A DNA stretch of 32,932 nucleotides from JAKIYB01 sp964590255 (GCA_964590255.1 CAZPYA010000059.1:1-32932); one strand, 5' to 3'. Counted from the first letter of the stretch, positions 23,139 through 31,782 are shown. Notes: a model not told the origin generated them from the sequence alone. Numbers and translations: made by a program.

Positions 23139-26100
23139 ATGCGCGTCATTCGCACAGTGCTGGTGTGTTTGCTGCTGCTGTCGCTGGCGGTCGCCCGCGC
23201 GGCGCCCGACGCCTCACCCTGCTTCGATATCCCGAAGTTGGCGAACATAGTCATCGACGGCGCCGGGGCGGACTGGGGCGACGACGGCTTCCGCGTCGAC
23301 CAGTTGCTCGCGGTGACGGCCACCAACGCCCCTGGCCCGCTGGTGTCGGTGGCCAACCACGCCGCGCGCTTCCGCCTGGGGTGGGACGACGCCGGCCTGC
23401 TGCTGCTGGCGGAGGTGTTGGACGACCGCTGGGTGGAGGACGCGCAGGACGACCGGCTGTACCAGGGCGACGCCTTCACGCTGTACCTGGCGCCGGCGCG
23501 CGGCGCCGTCGACACCTGCCAGTGGGTCATCGCGCCGGGCATGCGCGCGGACGACGATGCCCCCCGGACGCGCTTTTACAACTATCGCCACACCGAGGCG
23601 CTGAAGGCGCTGCCCGCGACGCTGGAGGCGGCGCGCACGGCGATCCCCGGCGGGGTGCGCATCGAGGCGCGGGTGCCATGGTCGGCGCTGGCCATCCGCC
23701 CGGTAGTCGGGCGCGAGGTGGCCTTCGAGTGCTGGAGCCACGACCTGGACGACCTGCGCGCCACCGGCCACCGGCTCACCTGGTATCCGCTGCTCGGCGC
23801 GTTTTCCGACAGCACGCGCATGTACCGCCTGCGGCTGGCCGAGCAGGCGGGGCCGCCGGTGCTGGGCCGGGCATTCGCCGCCATCGCCGACAACCAGCCG
23901 CGCATCACTGTCATCGCCCCCGCCGAGCAGGCCGGCAAGACGGTGCAGGTGCTCAGCGGCACCTCCGTGGTGCAGCAGGACACGCTGACCGCCGGCGATC
24001 TGGGCCTGGCCGCGACGACGCTGGCGCTCACCCGCGCGCGCAGCGGCGCGCCGGACGGCGCCTACACTGTGGTGCTGGACGGCATCCCCATCGAGACGGT
24101 GACGTTCCCCAAATCGGACCGCCTGGACGCCATAGACCGGCTGCTGGCGCGGGCGGCTTTCCTGCGCGCGCATTTCAACCTGGACCAGCCGTGGGATGCC
24201 ATGGCGGACGCCCCGGCGCTCATCCGCCGCCACCGCGGCATCGTGGCGCTGGCGCTGCACTGGCTGAACAATCGCACCTGGATGCTGGACGACGAGGAGC
24301 GCCAGGACGCGCTGGCGGCGCTGGCCGCGATGATCGACGCGGTGGACCGCGGCCGCGACGCGCTGGCCGAGCAGCGCGGCAATTTTTGGGCCGCGTACTA
24401 CAGCCGGGCCGACGGCTCCGGGCAACCCTTCGTGGTGATGCTGCCCGACGGCTTCGACCCGCGGGCCAGCTACCCGCTGGTGGTGAAGCTGCACGGCATG
24501 GGCTCGCGCCCGGTGCCGGAAGGGCCGGTGCTACAGGCGCCATTCATTCTGGTGCGCCCGTGGGGGCGCGGCGAGAACTTTTACCAGGCGTTGGGCGAGG
24601 ACGACGTGTTGCAGGTCATCGCCACCATGCGCGAGTGGTACCATATCGATCCCGACCGCATTTACCTTACCGGCGGCTCCATGGGCGGCACCGGCACGTG
24701 GAATCTCGCCTGCCGCTATCCGGACCGCTTCGCCGCCGCCGTCGCCTACTGCGGCACCACCATCGGGCCGTTTCTGGAAAACCTGCGCAACCTGCCGCTG
24801 TGCAACCAACACGGCGGCAAAGATATGACCGTGCCGGTGGATATGAGCCGCTATGGCATGGCGCGGTTGGCACAGCTCGGTTACGGCGTCACCTACCGCG
24901 AGTTCGCCGACGCCACCCACGACCTGCAAGGGCTGCCCTCGGCGCCGTGGTTGCTGCAGCACCGGCGCGTGGCCGCGCCCGCGGCCGTTACCCTCACCTT
25001 TGACGAGCTGGCGGTAGCCGGCGCCTACTGGCTGCGCGTCCACGCGGTGGACGACCCGCACCGGCGCACGACGCTGCAGGCCGCCATCGCCCACGGCCCG
25101 GCACAGACGCTCACCATGACCGCGCCCAACGCCACGGTGATCGAGCTGGACATCGCCCGCATGCCGGTGGATCGCGCCCAGGCGCTGCGCATTGAGGTCG
25201 AGGCGACGGTGCTCACGCTGCCGTCGCCGCTGCCGGCGGCGTCGACTCTCGTCCGCCGCGACGGCGCGTGGAGCCTCGTCGCGCGCTGGACGCCCCCAAT
25301 GGAGCCGCGGCGGCCGTATGCCCCCGGCGGCGCGGCGGAGCTGTTCACCGGCGAGTCGCTGCTCATCGTCTACGGAACCGGAGGAACGGCGGCGCGGACG
25401 GCGCTGTGGCGCGGGGCGGCGGAGCGGCTGTCCTCGTTCGCCGGCGCGTATGGCTCGGCGGTGGGGCGGCTACCCATGAAAGCGGACAGCCTGGTGACGC
25501 CTGCCGATCTGACGCACTACAACCTCATATTGCTGGGTGGGCCTGGCGACAATACGGTTGTCGCGCGCATGCTGCCCCGGCTGCCGGTGACGCTCACCCC
25601 CGACGGCCTGCGCGCCGGCGAGCGTCCACCGGTGAGCCTGCGGCACGCCGGGTTGGGCCTGGCCTACTTCAACCCGCTGGCGCCGGCGCGGGCGATTTAC
25701 CTGCTGGCCTGCGACGCCTCCGACCGCGAGCTGGAGGCGTGGCTGCGCACGCCGGCCGATCTGCTCATCGGCGCGCGCGGCATCGACCGCATCGCCCAGC
25801 CCGACCTCTACGTGCAGGAGGTGCGCGGCCCACTGCGCCGGCTGATGCAGTTTACGACGGGCTGGCGCTGGCGCGCCGTGCCGGGCGCCGAGCGCCCGCT
25901 GCCCGCGCAGTCCGCCACCGCCGCCGGCGCGCAACTGGCGCGGCTGCGCACCCTGCGCCGGGCCGCCGGGGCCGACATCGCCCTCGGCGAAGCCGCCGGC
26001 GCCGAGCGCATCTACGACCCGGCGTGGATCACCGCCGCCGACATCGCCACCCAGACCGCGCCGCTGCTGTCCCTCACCTGCCGCCTGACCGGCCGCGAGC

Positions 26101-26303
26101 TACAGGAGCTGCAGCGCAGCCTCCCCGGCGAGCTCACTCTCCTCACGGACGGCGCCCCGCTACACCCCGCCCGCGCCTATCGCGTGGTGATGCCCCCCCA
26201 CCTGTGCAAGCCGCTGGGTCAACAGCGCCGCGCCCCGCTGCCCGGCGTCGACGCCGGCCCCCAGGTGTCGGCAGAGGCGGTGTGGGCGGAGATCATGCAG
26301 TAA
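23139..26303 (+). CDS. Secreted multidomain esterase: CBM9-like, alpha/beta-hydrolase, 5'-nucleotidase-C-like tail
   Basis: This is an exported protein of 1054 residues. Residues 1-21 form a signal peptide (MRVIRTVLVCLLLLSLAVARA). Residues ~28-215 resemble a CBM9-type sugar-binding sandwich (IVIDGAGADWGDDG, RLGWDDAGLLLLAEVLDD, GDAFTLYLAP). After a linker, residues ~430-610 are an alpha/beta-hydrolase esterase with oxyanion region KLHGMG, nucleophile S514 in GGSMGGTGTW, D562 in HGGKDMTV and H594 in DATHDLQ. Residues ~745-900 match the extra domain of such esterases (LLIVYGTGG, YNLILLGGPGDN). The last ~110 residues resemble a 5'-nucleotidase C-terminal domain (LTCRLTGRELQELQRSL, LHPARAYRVVM). 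It probably removes acetyl or aryl esters from polysaccharide. ATG 23139 follows AAAGGG at 8 nt and begins the signal peptide. Confidence 0.85.
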   Translation: MRVIRTVLVCLLLLSLAVARAAPDASPCFDIPKLANIVIDGAGADWGDDGFRVDQLLAVTATNAPGPLVSVANHAARFRLGWDDAGLLLLAEVLDDRWVEDAQDDRLYQGDAFTLYLAPARGAVDTCQWVIAPGMRADDDAPRTRFYNYRHTEALKALPATLEAARTAIPGGVRIEARVPWSALAIRPVVGREVAFECWSHDLDDLRATGHRLTWYPLLGAFSDSTRMYRLRLAEQAGPPVLGRAFAAIADNQPRITVIAPAEQAGKTVQVLSGTSVVQQDTLTAGDLGLAATTLALTRARSGAPDGAYTVVLDGIPIETVTFPKSDRLDAIDRLLARAAFLRAHFNLDQPWDAMADAPALIRRHRGIVALALHWLNNRTWMLDDEERQDALAALAAMIDAVDRGRDALAEQRGNFWAAYYSRADGSGQPFVVMLPDGFDPRASYPLVVKLHGMGSRPVPEGPVLQAPFILVRPWGRGENFYQALGEDDVLQVIATMREWYHIDPDRIYLTGGSMGGTGTWNLACRYPDRFAAAVAYCGTTIGPFLENLRNLPLCNQHGGKDMTVPVDMSRYGMARLAQLGYGVTYREFADATHDLQGLPSAPWLLQHRRVAAPAAVTLTFDELAVAGAYWLRVHAVDDPHRRTTLQAAIAHGPAQTLTMTAPNATVIELDIARMPVDRAQALRIEVEATVLTLPSPLPAASTLVRRDGAWSLVARWTPPMEPRRPYAPGGAAELFTGESLLIVYGTGGTAARTALWRGAAERLSSFAGAYGSAVGRLPMKADSLVTPADLTHYNLILLGGPGDNTVVARMLPRLPVTLTPDGLRAGERPPVSLRHAGLGLAYFNPLAPARAIYLLACDASDRELEAWLRTPADLLIGARGIDRIAQPDLYVQEVRGPLRRLMQFTTGWRWRAVPGAERPLPAQSATAAGAQLARLRTLRRAAGADIALGEAAGAERIYDPAWITAADIATQTAPLLSLTCRLTGRELQELQRSLPGELTLLTDGAPLHPARAYRVVMPPHLCKPLGQQRRAPLPGVDAGPQVSAEAVWAEIMQ

Positions 26304-26336
26304 GCAACCGAGCCGCCCCAGCGGAATGTCCACAGG

Positions 26337-27647
26337 CTAGTGTATCAGCCATTTCAACGCCAGGTGTATCGCCACCACCGCCGCCGCCACCAGCGCGGTG
26401 GGGGCGAGGAGGGGGAGGAGGGTGCGGTGGAGGCGTGCGCCGAAATGTTCGTTGGTGACGAGCAGGCAGACGTGGACGGGCGAGAGCATCATGCCCAGGT
26501 AGCCGAAGCCGTAGGCGAGAGCGGTGGTGGCAAGCAGCGTCGGGAAGGCGGGGTGCGGGCCGAGCAGGCTGATGACGATGGGGAAGCTGGCGCCGACGAA
26601 GCCGAAGGCGATGCCCATGGTGACGCCGCTGATGAAGGGGAGAATGGCGAAGACCGCCCACAGCGGGATGCCCCAGCCGTGCAGTTCGGCATGCATGCGC
26701 GTCATCAGCAGGATGCCGTCGGGCAGATGGGCGTTGACGAAGGCGCCATACACCTGCATGCCGGCGATGATGCCCGCCATGAGGAAGGTTTTCGGCGAGA
26801 GGAGGATCGCGCGCCATATCGCGCGCGGCAGCGGGCGCTGGCGCTGCAACACCAGCATCGCCGCCAGCACGCCGACGCCCATGGGCAGGAAGTCGTTGAG
26901 GTGCGGCAGAGCATACACGCGCGTCAGTAACAGGTGTCCCAGACGCACAACGATGTAGCCGGCGATGACCACGCCGATGGGCAGCAGCAGCGCGCCCAGT
27001 GAGACCGGTACCGCACCCTTCACTTCCACCGCCTCCGCCGGGCGCACGCGGCGCAGCAGAAAGAAGTAGCCGGCGGCGATGGAGACCAGCGTGAGCGGCA
27101 GACCGTAGAGCATCACCTGCCACGCGGCGAGGCCGGTCATGTCCATCGCCAGCAATACGCCGGGATACATGGGCCACCAGTATTCCCACACGTGGCGAAA
27201 CCAGTAGTTGATCTGCGATTTCAGCTCGGGGGTGATGCTGCGCTCGGGGTCGCAGCCGTCCACCAACGGCGCCGAGAAGATCGCCCCGCCGGGCATGGGC
27301 AAGAAGCCGATAACCGCCGGCAGCGTGGCGATGGCCGTCCGGTGTGCAAAACGTCGCCGCACCGCCTCCACCAGGTCGCGCATCGCCCCGCCGCGGTCCA
27401 TCTGGTTGCACAGGCCGATGACCAGGTAGAGCACCGCCAGCAGCATAAGGTTGTTCGGCGCCACCAGCGCGCGCCCGGTGATGGCCGCGATCTCCAGCGG
27501 GGGATGCCCCGTCCATGCCGCCAGCACCGCCACCCCGAGGAGGATGGCCACCAGCAGCGACGCCCGCAGCAGATTGGCGGCGAGAATGACCGCCAGCGAG
27601 CCGAGGACTTTGACCAGCACCGGTGCATTGACAACAGCTTCGAGCAT
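26337..27647 (-). CDS. DUF401 family membrane permease
   Basis: This 436-residue integral membrane protein has about ten to twelve hydrophobic segments (for example VLVKVLGSLAVILAANLLRA, VMLYGLPLTLVSIAAGYFFL, ALLLPIGVVIAGYIVVRLG). Conserved-looking loops ATLPAVIGFLPMPGGAIFSA and PFISGVTMGIAFGFVGASFP recall DUF401 and related IT-superfamily (gluconate/citrate-type) transporters. A substrate cannot be given. The ATG lies 29 nt after the phosphodiester glycosidase stop. It has no ribosome binding site but does have an extended -10 element 11 nt upstream. It converges with the large esterase gene. Confidence 0.75.
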   Translation of the reverse strand: MLEAVVNAPVLVKVLGSLAVILAANLLRASLLVAILLGVAVLAAWTGHPPLEIAAITGRALVAPNNLMLLAVLYLVIGLCNQMDRGGAMRDLVEAVRRRFAHRTAIATLPAVIGFLPMPGGAIFSAPLVDGCDPERSITPELKSQINYWFRHVWEYWWPMYPGVLLAMDMTGLAAWQVMLYGLPLTLVSIAAGYFFLLRRVRPAEAVEVKGAVPVSLGALLLPIGVVIAGYIVVRLGHLLLTRVYALPHLNDFLPMGVGVLAAMLVLQRQRPLPRAIWRAILLSPKTFLMAGIIAGMQVYGAFVNAHLPDGILLMTRMHAELHGWGIPLWAVFAILPFISGVTMGIAFGFVGASFPIVISLLGPHPAFPTLLATTALAYGFGYLGMMLSPVHVCLLVTNEHFGARLHRTLLPLLAPTALVAAAVVAIHLALKWLIH

Positions 27648-27658
27648 GAGTGGGTGAG

Positions 27659-27667
27659 ATTGTAGCA
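27659..27667 (-). promoter_or_regulatory. Extended -10 promoter in front of the DUF401 gene
   Basis: On the minus strand TGCTACAAT fits TGnTATAAT with one mismatch and ends 11 nt before the ATG at 27647, leaving a leader of about 4-5 nt. It lies between the two genes and would give the permease its own near-leaderless transcript. Confidence 0.45.
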
Positions 27668-27676
27668 GATTCGCGG

Positions 27677-28501
27677 TTAATGGGCGACTGGCCGCGCGTA
27701 GATGCCCAAGTTCGCCCCCACCGGCCGCTCGGTGCCGGGGATGCCGTTGTGGATGGGACGATTGAGCAGGCGGGCGCCGCCGGCGCCGTCGGCGACGGCC
27801 ATGGCGGAGGAGCCGCCGCCGTCGAGGTTGATGGCCTGCGCCGCGCCGAAGAACTGCAGCCAGCGCGCCAGCGTGTAGGTGGAGGCGCCGTCGCTGTAGT
27901 CGTTTTGCCGGCCGTCGATCACCATGAGTAGCAATGTGCGGCCATCGGCAGTAAGGCCGATGCCAGTCCGTGGATGCCAAGCTTCGGCGGGATTGCTGGT
28001 GATGACGCCGTCGATGAGAATGCGGGCGTTCCCACTGATCGCCTGCCGCACGCCGGTCACCTCGCACGGTTGGTCGACGAAGCGTATGCGGTTGCCGGGG
28101 TAGACGAGCACGGCGGCATAGCCCGCCTGGGTGGGCGAGACGACGGCGCCGTCAGAGACCGCGACACCGAGCAGATCTTCGGGCAGGCCTTCCGCGTCGG
28201 CGACCAGACTGAAGAAGGCGGTGTTGATCGCCGCCTGGCAACCAGTAGCCGTGAGAAAACTCGAGGTTTTCTGGCTGTTTGTCTCCAGCGGTATAATCCC
28301 GTTCGCAGGCGTGGTGGTGAAGCGAAGGCCGGGCGCGGTGAGATCGATGCGCAGCACCGCGATCCGCATCAGCGGGATGTGGCAGTGCACCTGCGCGTAG
28401 TCGACCCCCTGGAAGAGCGGCGTCCAGGGGGTGATCGTTGCCGTCTCGGCGTGGGCAGCCAGCGCGGCAAGCAGCACGGTTATGACGATGAGTGTGCGCA
28501 A
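27677..28501 (-). CDS. Phosphodiester glycosidase family protein (NAGPA/DUF2233-like), secreted
   Basis: This is a 274-residue exported protein. Residues 1-18 form a signal peptide (MRTLIVITVLLAALAAHA). Family marks are PLMRIAVLRIDLTAPGLRF, CQAAINTAFFS, ARILIDGVI, RTGIGLTADGRTLLLMVIDG and, most telling, the near-invariant INLDGGGSSAM, followed by RPIHNGIPGTERPVGANLG. Members cleave sugar-phosphodiester bonds; mammalian NAGPA uncovers mannose-6-phosphate. The bacterial substrates are mostly unknown, perhaps cell-wall or exopolysaccharide phosphodiesters. The start is TTG at 28501-28499, preceded by GAGGG at 6 nt, and it opens the signal peptide. It follows the hypothetical gene by 9 nt and precedes DUF401 by 29 nt. 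Confidence 0.87.
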   Translation of the reverse strand: MRTLIVITVLLAALAAHAETATITPWTPLFQGVDYAQVHCHIPLMRIAVLRIDLTAPGLRFTTTPANGIIPLETNSQKTSSFLTATGCQAAINTAFFSLVADAEGLPEDLLGVAVSDGAVVSPTQAGYAAVLVYPGNRIRFVDQPCEVTGVRQAISGNARILIDGVITSNPAEAWHPRTGIGLTADGRTLLLMVIDGRQNDYSDGASTYTLARWLQFFGAAQAINLDGGGSSAMAVADGAGGARLLNRPIHNGIPGTERPVGANLGIYARPVAH

Positions 28502-28510
28502 GGTTTTCCC

Positions 28511-28936
28511 TCACTGGGTCTGCGCCAGCATCCGCTCCACCGCCGCGGCGGCGAAGGTCTCCGCGGGTAGCGGAACGGCGTTGGCGCGGTCTTCCTCCAC
28601 GCCGCGCATCCAGCCGGGCTTGAAGGGGATCAGCCGCCAGGCGCCGTCCTCCTCAACGATAGACCAGCGCGTCGTCTGCGTGTAGAACGCCTGGCGCACC
28701 TTCAGGCCCATGGCGTCGAGCAACACGGTGTCGGTGGTGGCGCGGAAGTCGGCGTTGGACAGCGTCGGGTTGCCGGCGACGGCGCGCAATTCGATGGCCT
28801 CGACCAGCCGCGCCCGCTCGGCCGCGGGGATCACCTCGACCGGCGTGGTGAAGCCGGTCATGCCCGCCAGCGAGCGCACGACGGTGGGCAGGTAGCACTG
28901 CCCATGATAATGCCACACGGCGATGATCGTAGACAC
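28511..28936 (-). CDS. Hypothetical protein, 141 residues
   Basis: I do not recognise this protein. It begins at GTG 28936 with a strong GAGGAGG 8 nt upstream, which decides the start. It has no signal peptide or membrane segment. The sequence looks like a compact mixed alpha/beta domain: VSTIIAVWHYHGQCYLPTVV, a helix with EVIPAAERARLVEAIELRA, then TTRWSIVEEDGAWRLIPF and a final helix ending in MLAQTQ. The frame stays open far upstream of the GTG, but that part lies over the trxA region and reads as noise. It is the first gene of a tight group with the phosphodiester glycosidase (9-nt gap), and its 5' region is shared with the divergent Fur-box promoter. Confidence 0.7.
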   Translation of the reverse strand: MSTIIAVWHYHGQCYLPTVVRSLAGMTGFTTPVEVIPAAERARLVEAIELRAVAGNPTLSNADFRATTDTVLLDAMGLKVRQAFYTQTTRWSIVEEDGAWRLIPFKPGWMRGVEEDRANAVPLPAETFAAAAVERMLAQTQ

Positions 28937-29084
28937 GATGGCATCCTCCTCAATCGTGTGGACTTTCGCACTGCCTGGTGAAAATTCCTGCCGACGAAGG
29001 GATTGTGTTTCACTCCGGTTCTCACGCCGCCCGCGCGGGGTGGATCGGCGCGCCAGGAGAAAGACTGGCCAACACGGGTAAAAA

Positions 29085-29113
29085 TTGTGCCCGAGCGAAA
29101 AATCGCTGATAAT
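29085..29113 (+). promoter_or_regulatory. Promoter of the trxA-trxB unit
   Basis: -35 TTGTGC (29085-29090) and -10 GATAAT (29108-29113) are separated by exactly 17 bp. The start would be near 29120 and leave a ~157-nt leader to trxA. The -10 is fully inside the Fur box. The part of the intergenic region from 28937 to 29084 shows no other feature. Confidence 0.5.
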
Positions 29114-29121
29114 GATTATCA
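29107..29121. promoter_or_regulatory. Perfect 7-1-7 Fur-type operator
   Basis: TGATAATGATTATCA is an exact match to the Fur 7-1-7 consensus TGATAATnATTATCA. It differs from the PerR box (TTATAATnATTATAA) and the Zur box (TCGTAATnATTACGA) at the positions that set specificity. It covers the -10 of the promoter facing trxA and lies 171 bp upstream of the divergent minus-strand hypothetical gene. Iron-bound Fur here should block RNA polymerase. The AT-rich palindrome stands out in high-GC DNA. Confidence 0.72.
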
Positions 29122-29155
29122 ATGCGGCAGGGAGATGCCGTTGGAAAGGCGAACA

Positions 29156-29293
29156 ATGATGAACGCCGGCCCCGGTCGGCAGCCACGCCGCGGGCCTGTT
29201 GTGCGGAAGCCAGCGCGTCGTGCGTGGATACATGTCGGTACAATAGTTCTGACTATACGTCGAAGGAGGCAGATCAGTGGCAAATGTTCTTGA
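29156..29293 (+). CDS. Possible small leader ORF overlapping trxA
   Basis: A 45-residue frame starts MMNAGPGRQPRRGPVV after GGAAAGG and runs 17 nt into trxA. It is rich in Arg (RRRRQ near the end), with no recognisable domain. It could be a leader peptide in the long 5' region or chance. Low confidence. Confidence 0.18.
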   Translation: MMNAGPGRQPRRGPVVRKPARRAWIHVGTIVLTIRRRRQISGKCS

Positions 29294-29600
29294 GGTAACC
29301 GTCAGCACATTCGATGCCGAGGTGGCGGAGTCGCCCATCCCGGTGATCGTCGATTTTTGGGCGCCCTGGTGCGGCCCGTGCAAAATGCTCGCGCCCACCC
29401 TCGATGCCGTCAGCCAGGAAGTGGCGGGCAAGGTGAAGGTGGTGAAAGTCAACGTCGACGACAACCAGCAGTTGGCGGTGAAGTTCGGCGTCATGTCCAT
29501 CCCCACCATGATCATCTTCAAGGGCGGCCAGCAGGTAAACCGCATGGTCGGCGCGAAATCTCGCGACGAGATTGTAAAGGCGCTTACCGCGGTGATGTAA
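29277..29600 (+). CDS. trxA: Thioredoxin
   Basis: This is a cytoplasmic thioredoxin of 107 residues that reduces protein disulfides and is recharged by thioredoxin reductase. The active site WAPWCGPCK puts C32 and C35 in the classical CGPC. KVNVDDNQQLAVKFGVMSIPTM carries the conserved cis-Pro, and GAKSRDEIVKAL forms the end helix. The length is typical. The start is GTG 29277 with a strong AAGGAGG 7 nt upstream. It is followed after 114 nt by trxB, with a large hairpin between. A Fur-type operator lies upstream. Confidence 0.97.
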   Translation: MANVLEVTVSTFDAEVAESPIPVIVDFWAPWCGPCKMLAPTLDAVSQEVAGKVKVVKVNVDDNQQLAVKFGVMSIPTMIIFKGGQQVNRMVGAKSRDEIVKALTAVM

Positions 29601-29608
29601 CACCCACC

Positions 29609-29656
29609 CGCGGATGGCACACAGACGGCAATCCGGTCGTCTCCGTGCCATCCGCG
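29609..29656 (+). promoter_or_regulatory. Large two-part hairpin between trxA and trxB
   Basis: CGCGGATGGCAC (29609-29620) pairs perfectly with GTGCCATCCGCG (29645-29656). Inside it AGACG pairs with CGTCT across a 2x2 internal loop, leaving a 10-nt apical loop. It starts 8 nt after the trxA stop. No U-tract follows, so it may stabilise the trxA part of the mRNA or attenuate trxB rather than terminate. Confidence 0.5.
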
Positions 29657-29714
29657 ACGCGTGGTGCCGGCACCGTTCGCGCAGCGTCGTCCGCACGCAG
29701 GAAAGGACCATTTC

Positions 29715-30698
<984 letters not shown>

Positions 30699-30713
30699 TG
30701 ATAAAGCCATGCG

Positions 30714-30729
30714 CCACATGTGGTATAAT
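30714..30729 (+). promoter_or_regulatory. vapB-like gene promoter with abutting palindromic operator
   Basis: TGGTATAAT (30721-30729) is a perfect extended -10. The perfect 10-bp palindrome CCACATGTGG (30714-30723) ends exactly where TATAAT begins. Antitoxins of this kind usually repress their own operon at such a site. The start would be about 13 nt before the ATG at 30750. Confidence 0.55.
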
Positions 30730-30749
30730 GCAGTGACGAGGGACATCAC

Positions 30750-31004
30750 ATGGCATCACGAGCCGTACGCGCGATACTCAAACGGGCCGAAGCCCTGAGC
30801 CCGGAAGAACGACAGGAATTACTCGATCAGCTCCAGGAGCAGGTCGAGACAGAAGAGCACGCCGTCGAACCGCGGCCGAGTTGGCAAAGCATTGCCGGCA
30901 CGCTGCCATACCCCGTGCTGGGCGAAGATGCCCAGGAATGGGTGTCCCGTACACGGCGCGAAGGCGATGAAAACCGCGAGAAACGACTCAGGAAGTCCTC
31001 ATGA
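30750..31004 (+). CDS. VapB-type antitoxin candidate
   Basis: This 84-residue protein is mostly helical and charged: a basic N-terminus (MASRAVRAILKRAEALS), a helix PEERQELLDQLQEQVETEEH, a middle SWQSIAGTLPYPVLGEDAQE and a basic tail. The LSPEERQELLDQL pattern and the later SIAGTLPYPV-GEDAQEWVS region resemble antitoxins paired with PIN toxins. GAGGG lies 7 nt before the ATG. Its stop overlaps the toxin start (ATGA), the classical layout for such pairs. It would bind and neutralise the PIN toxin and repress its own promoter. The DNA-binding fold is not certain from sequence. Confidence 0.7.
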   Translation: MASRAVRAILKRAEALSPEERQELLDQLQEQVETEEHAVEPRPSWQSIAGTLPYPVLGEDAQEWVSRTRREGDENREKRLRKSS

Positions 31005-31448
31005 CATTCGAAGCAGCCTTGTCCAGGGTATCGCGGATCTTTTTGGATACCGCGCCAGTCGTGTATTACATCGAAGAACACCCGTTATATCTCAAACACG
31101 TACTGCCGGTTTTTTCCGCGATCGACGCCGGACGTTTTACGGCGGTGACCTCGCCGATCACCCTTGCGGAATGTTTAGTGCTTCCGTAATCGCATGCACC
31201 AACTCGATCTGCTGCAATCCTACCGTAATACGATTGTCCATGGCCTTTTCACGGATTTTTATGTGATCGATGAAGCCGAAGGGCTATTGGCATCACAAAT
31301 ACGTGCCCGCTACAATCTCTCTCTGCCGGACTCCCTGCAGATTGCCGCGGCGATAGCAGCGCAATGCGATGCCTTTCTGACCAATGACCTTGACCTCCGC
31401 CGGGTCACCGAGCTTCGCGTTATCACCGTCGAGGAACTACCCGCCTAG
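31001..31448 (+). pseudogene. VapC-type PIN-domain toxin with a frameshift
   Basis: PIN toxins are Mg-dependent RNases that cut tRNA or rRNA. The first frame (31001-31189) gives MTFEAALSRVSRIFLDTAPVV (first catalytic Asp) through TSPITLAECLVLP (conserved Glu) and stops. The second (from ~31179 to 31448) resumes with RNRMHQLDLLQSYRNTIV and contains SLPDSLQIAAAI (second Asp) and FLTNDLDLRRV (third acidic pair). Joined, they give a normal ~147-residue PIN protein with all acidic residues. One small indel between about 31176 and 31190 breaks it, either a true loss of toxin or a sequencing error near LVLP. The intact antitoxin beside a broken toxin is a common decay state. Confidence 0.82.
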
Positions 31449-31497
31449 TCTCCCCTTCACCTTGTCACCTTTTCCCCCCGCGTTGCCACCGCTCTCG

Positions 31498-31506
31498 TGC
31501 TACGAT
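31498..31506 (+). promoter_or_regulatory. Extended -10 promoter of the BON gene, predicted leaderless
   Basis: TGCTACGAT fits TGnTATAAT with two mismatches and ends 7 nt before ATG 31514, so the transcript would begin at about that ATG. An earlier ATG (31505) lies inside the -10 itself and is therefore a poor start. Confidence 0.4.
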
Positions 31507-31513
31507 GCAGGGG

Positions 31514-31780
31514 ATGTATAACGACGCGGTGATGGCCAATAAGGTACGGGAGGCGATTCTGTTGACGCCGGGGATCAGCGCGCAGGACATCGTCATCGGC
31601 GTGCGGGATGGCCTCGTTACGCTCTCCGGCGAGGTGGATACCCCCGAGCAGGTGAAGCTGGCGGCGGCGGCGGCAACGAGCGTGGAAGGCGTGCGGCGGG
31701 TGGAGAACGACCTGTACGTGCGCCCCGGGCGTTGGCCGCCGGCGGAACCCGAAATCCTGCCATGGCAGGGGAGGCGCTAA
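31514..31780 (+). CDS. BON-domain protein
   Basis: This 88-residue protein consists of one BON domain: VREAILLTPGISAQDIVIGV, then LVTLSGEVDTPEQVKLA and SVEGVRRVENDLYV, the standard alpha-beta-beta-alpha-beta pattern with the conserved Gly in LSGEV. BON domains bind membranes, lipids or polysaccharide and are found in OsmY-like and mechanosensitive proteins. No signal peptide is present, so this copy is cytoplasmic or part of a complex. The start at 31514 is chosen because the predicted promoter overlaps the earlier ATG. It lies 2 nt before the phosphoesterase gene, so the two are cotranscribed. Confidence 0.82.
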   Translation: MYNDAVMANKVREAILLTPGISAQDIVIGVRDGLVTLSGEVDTPEQVKLAAAAATSVEGVRRVENDLYVRPGRWPPAEPEILPWQGRR

Positions 31781-31782
31781 CA

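Noticed and set aside
23214..24494. 426-codon open frame on the minus strand
   Set aside because: Antisense to the secreted esterase; His/Arg/Gln-rich noise with no domain.
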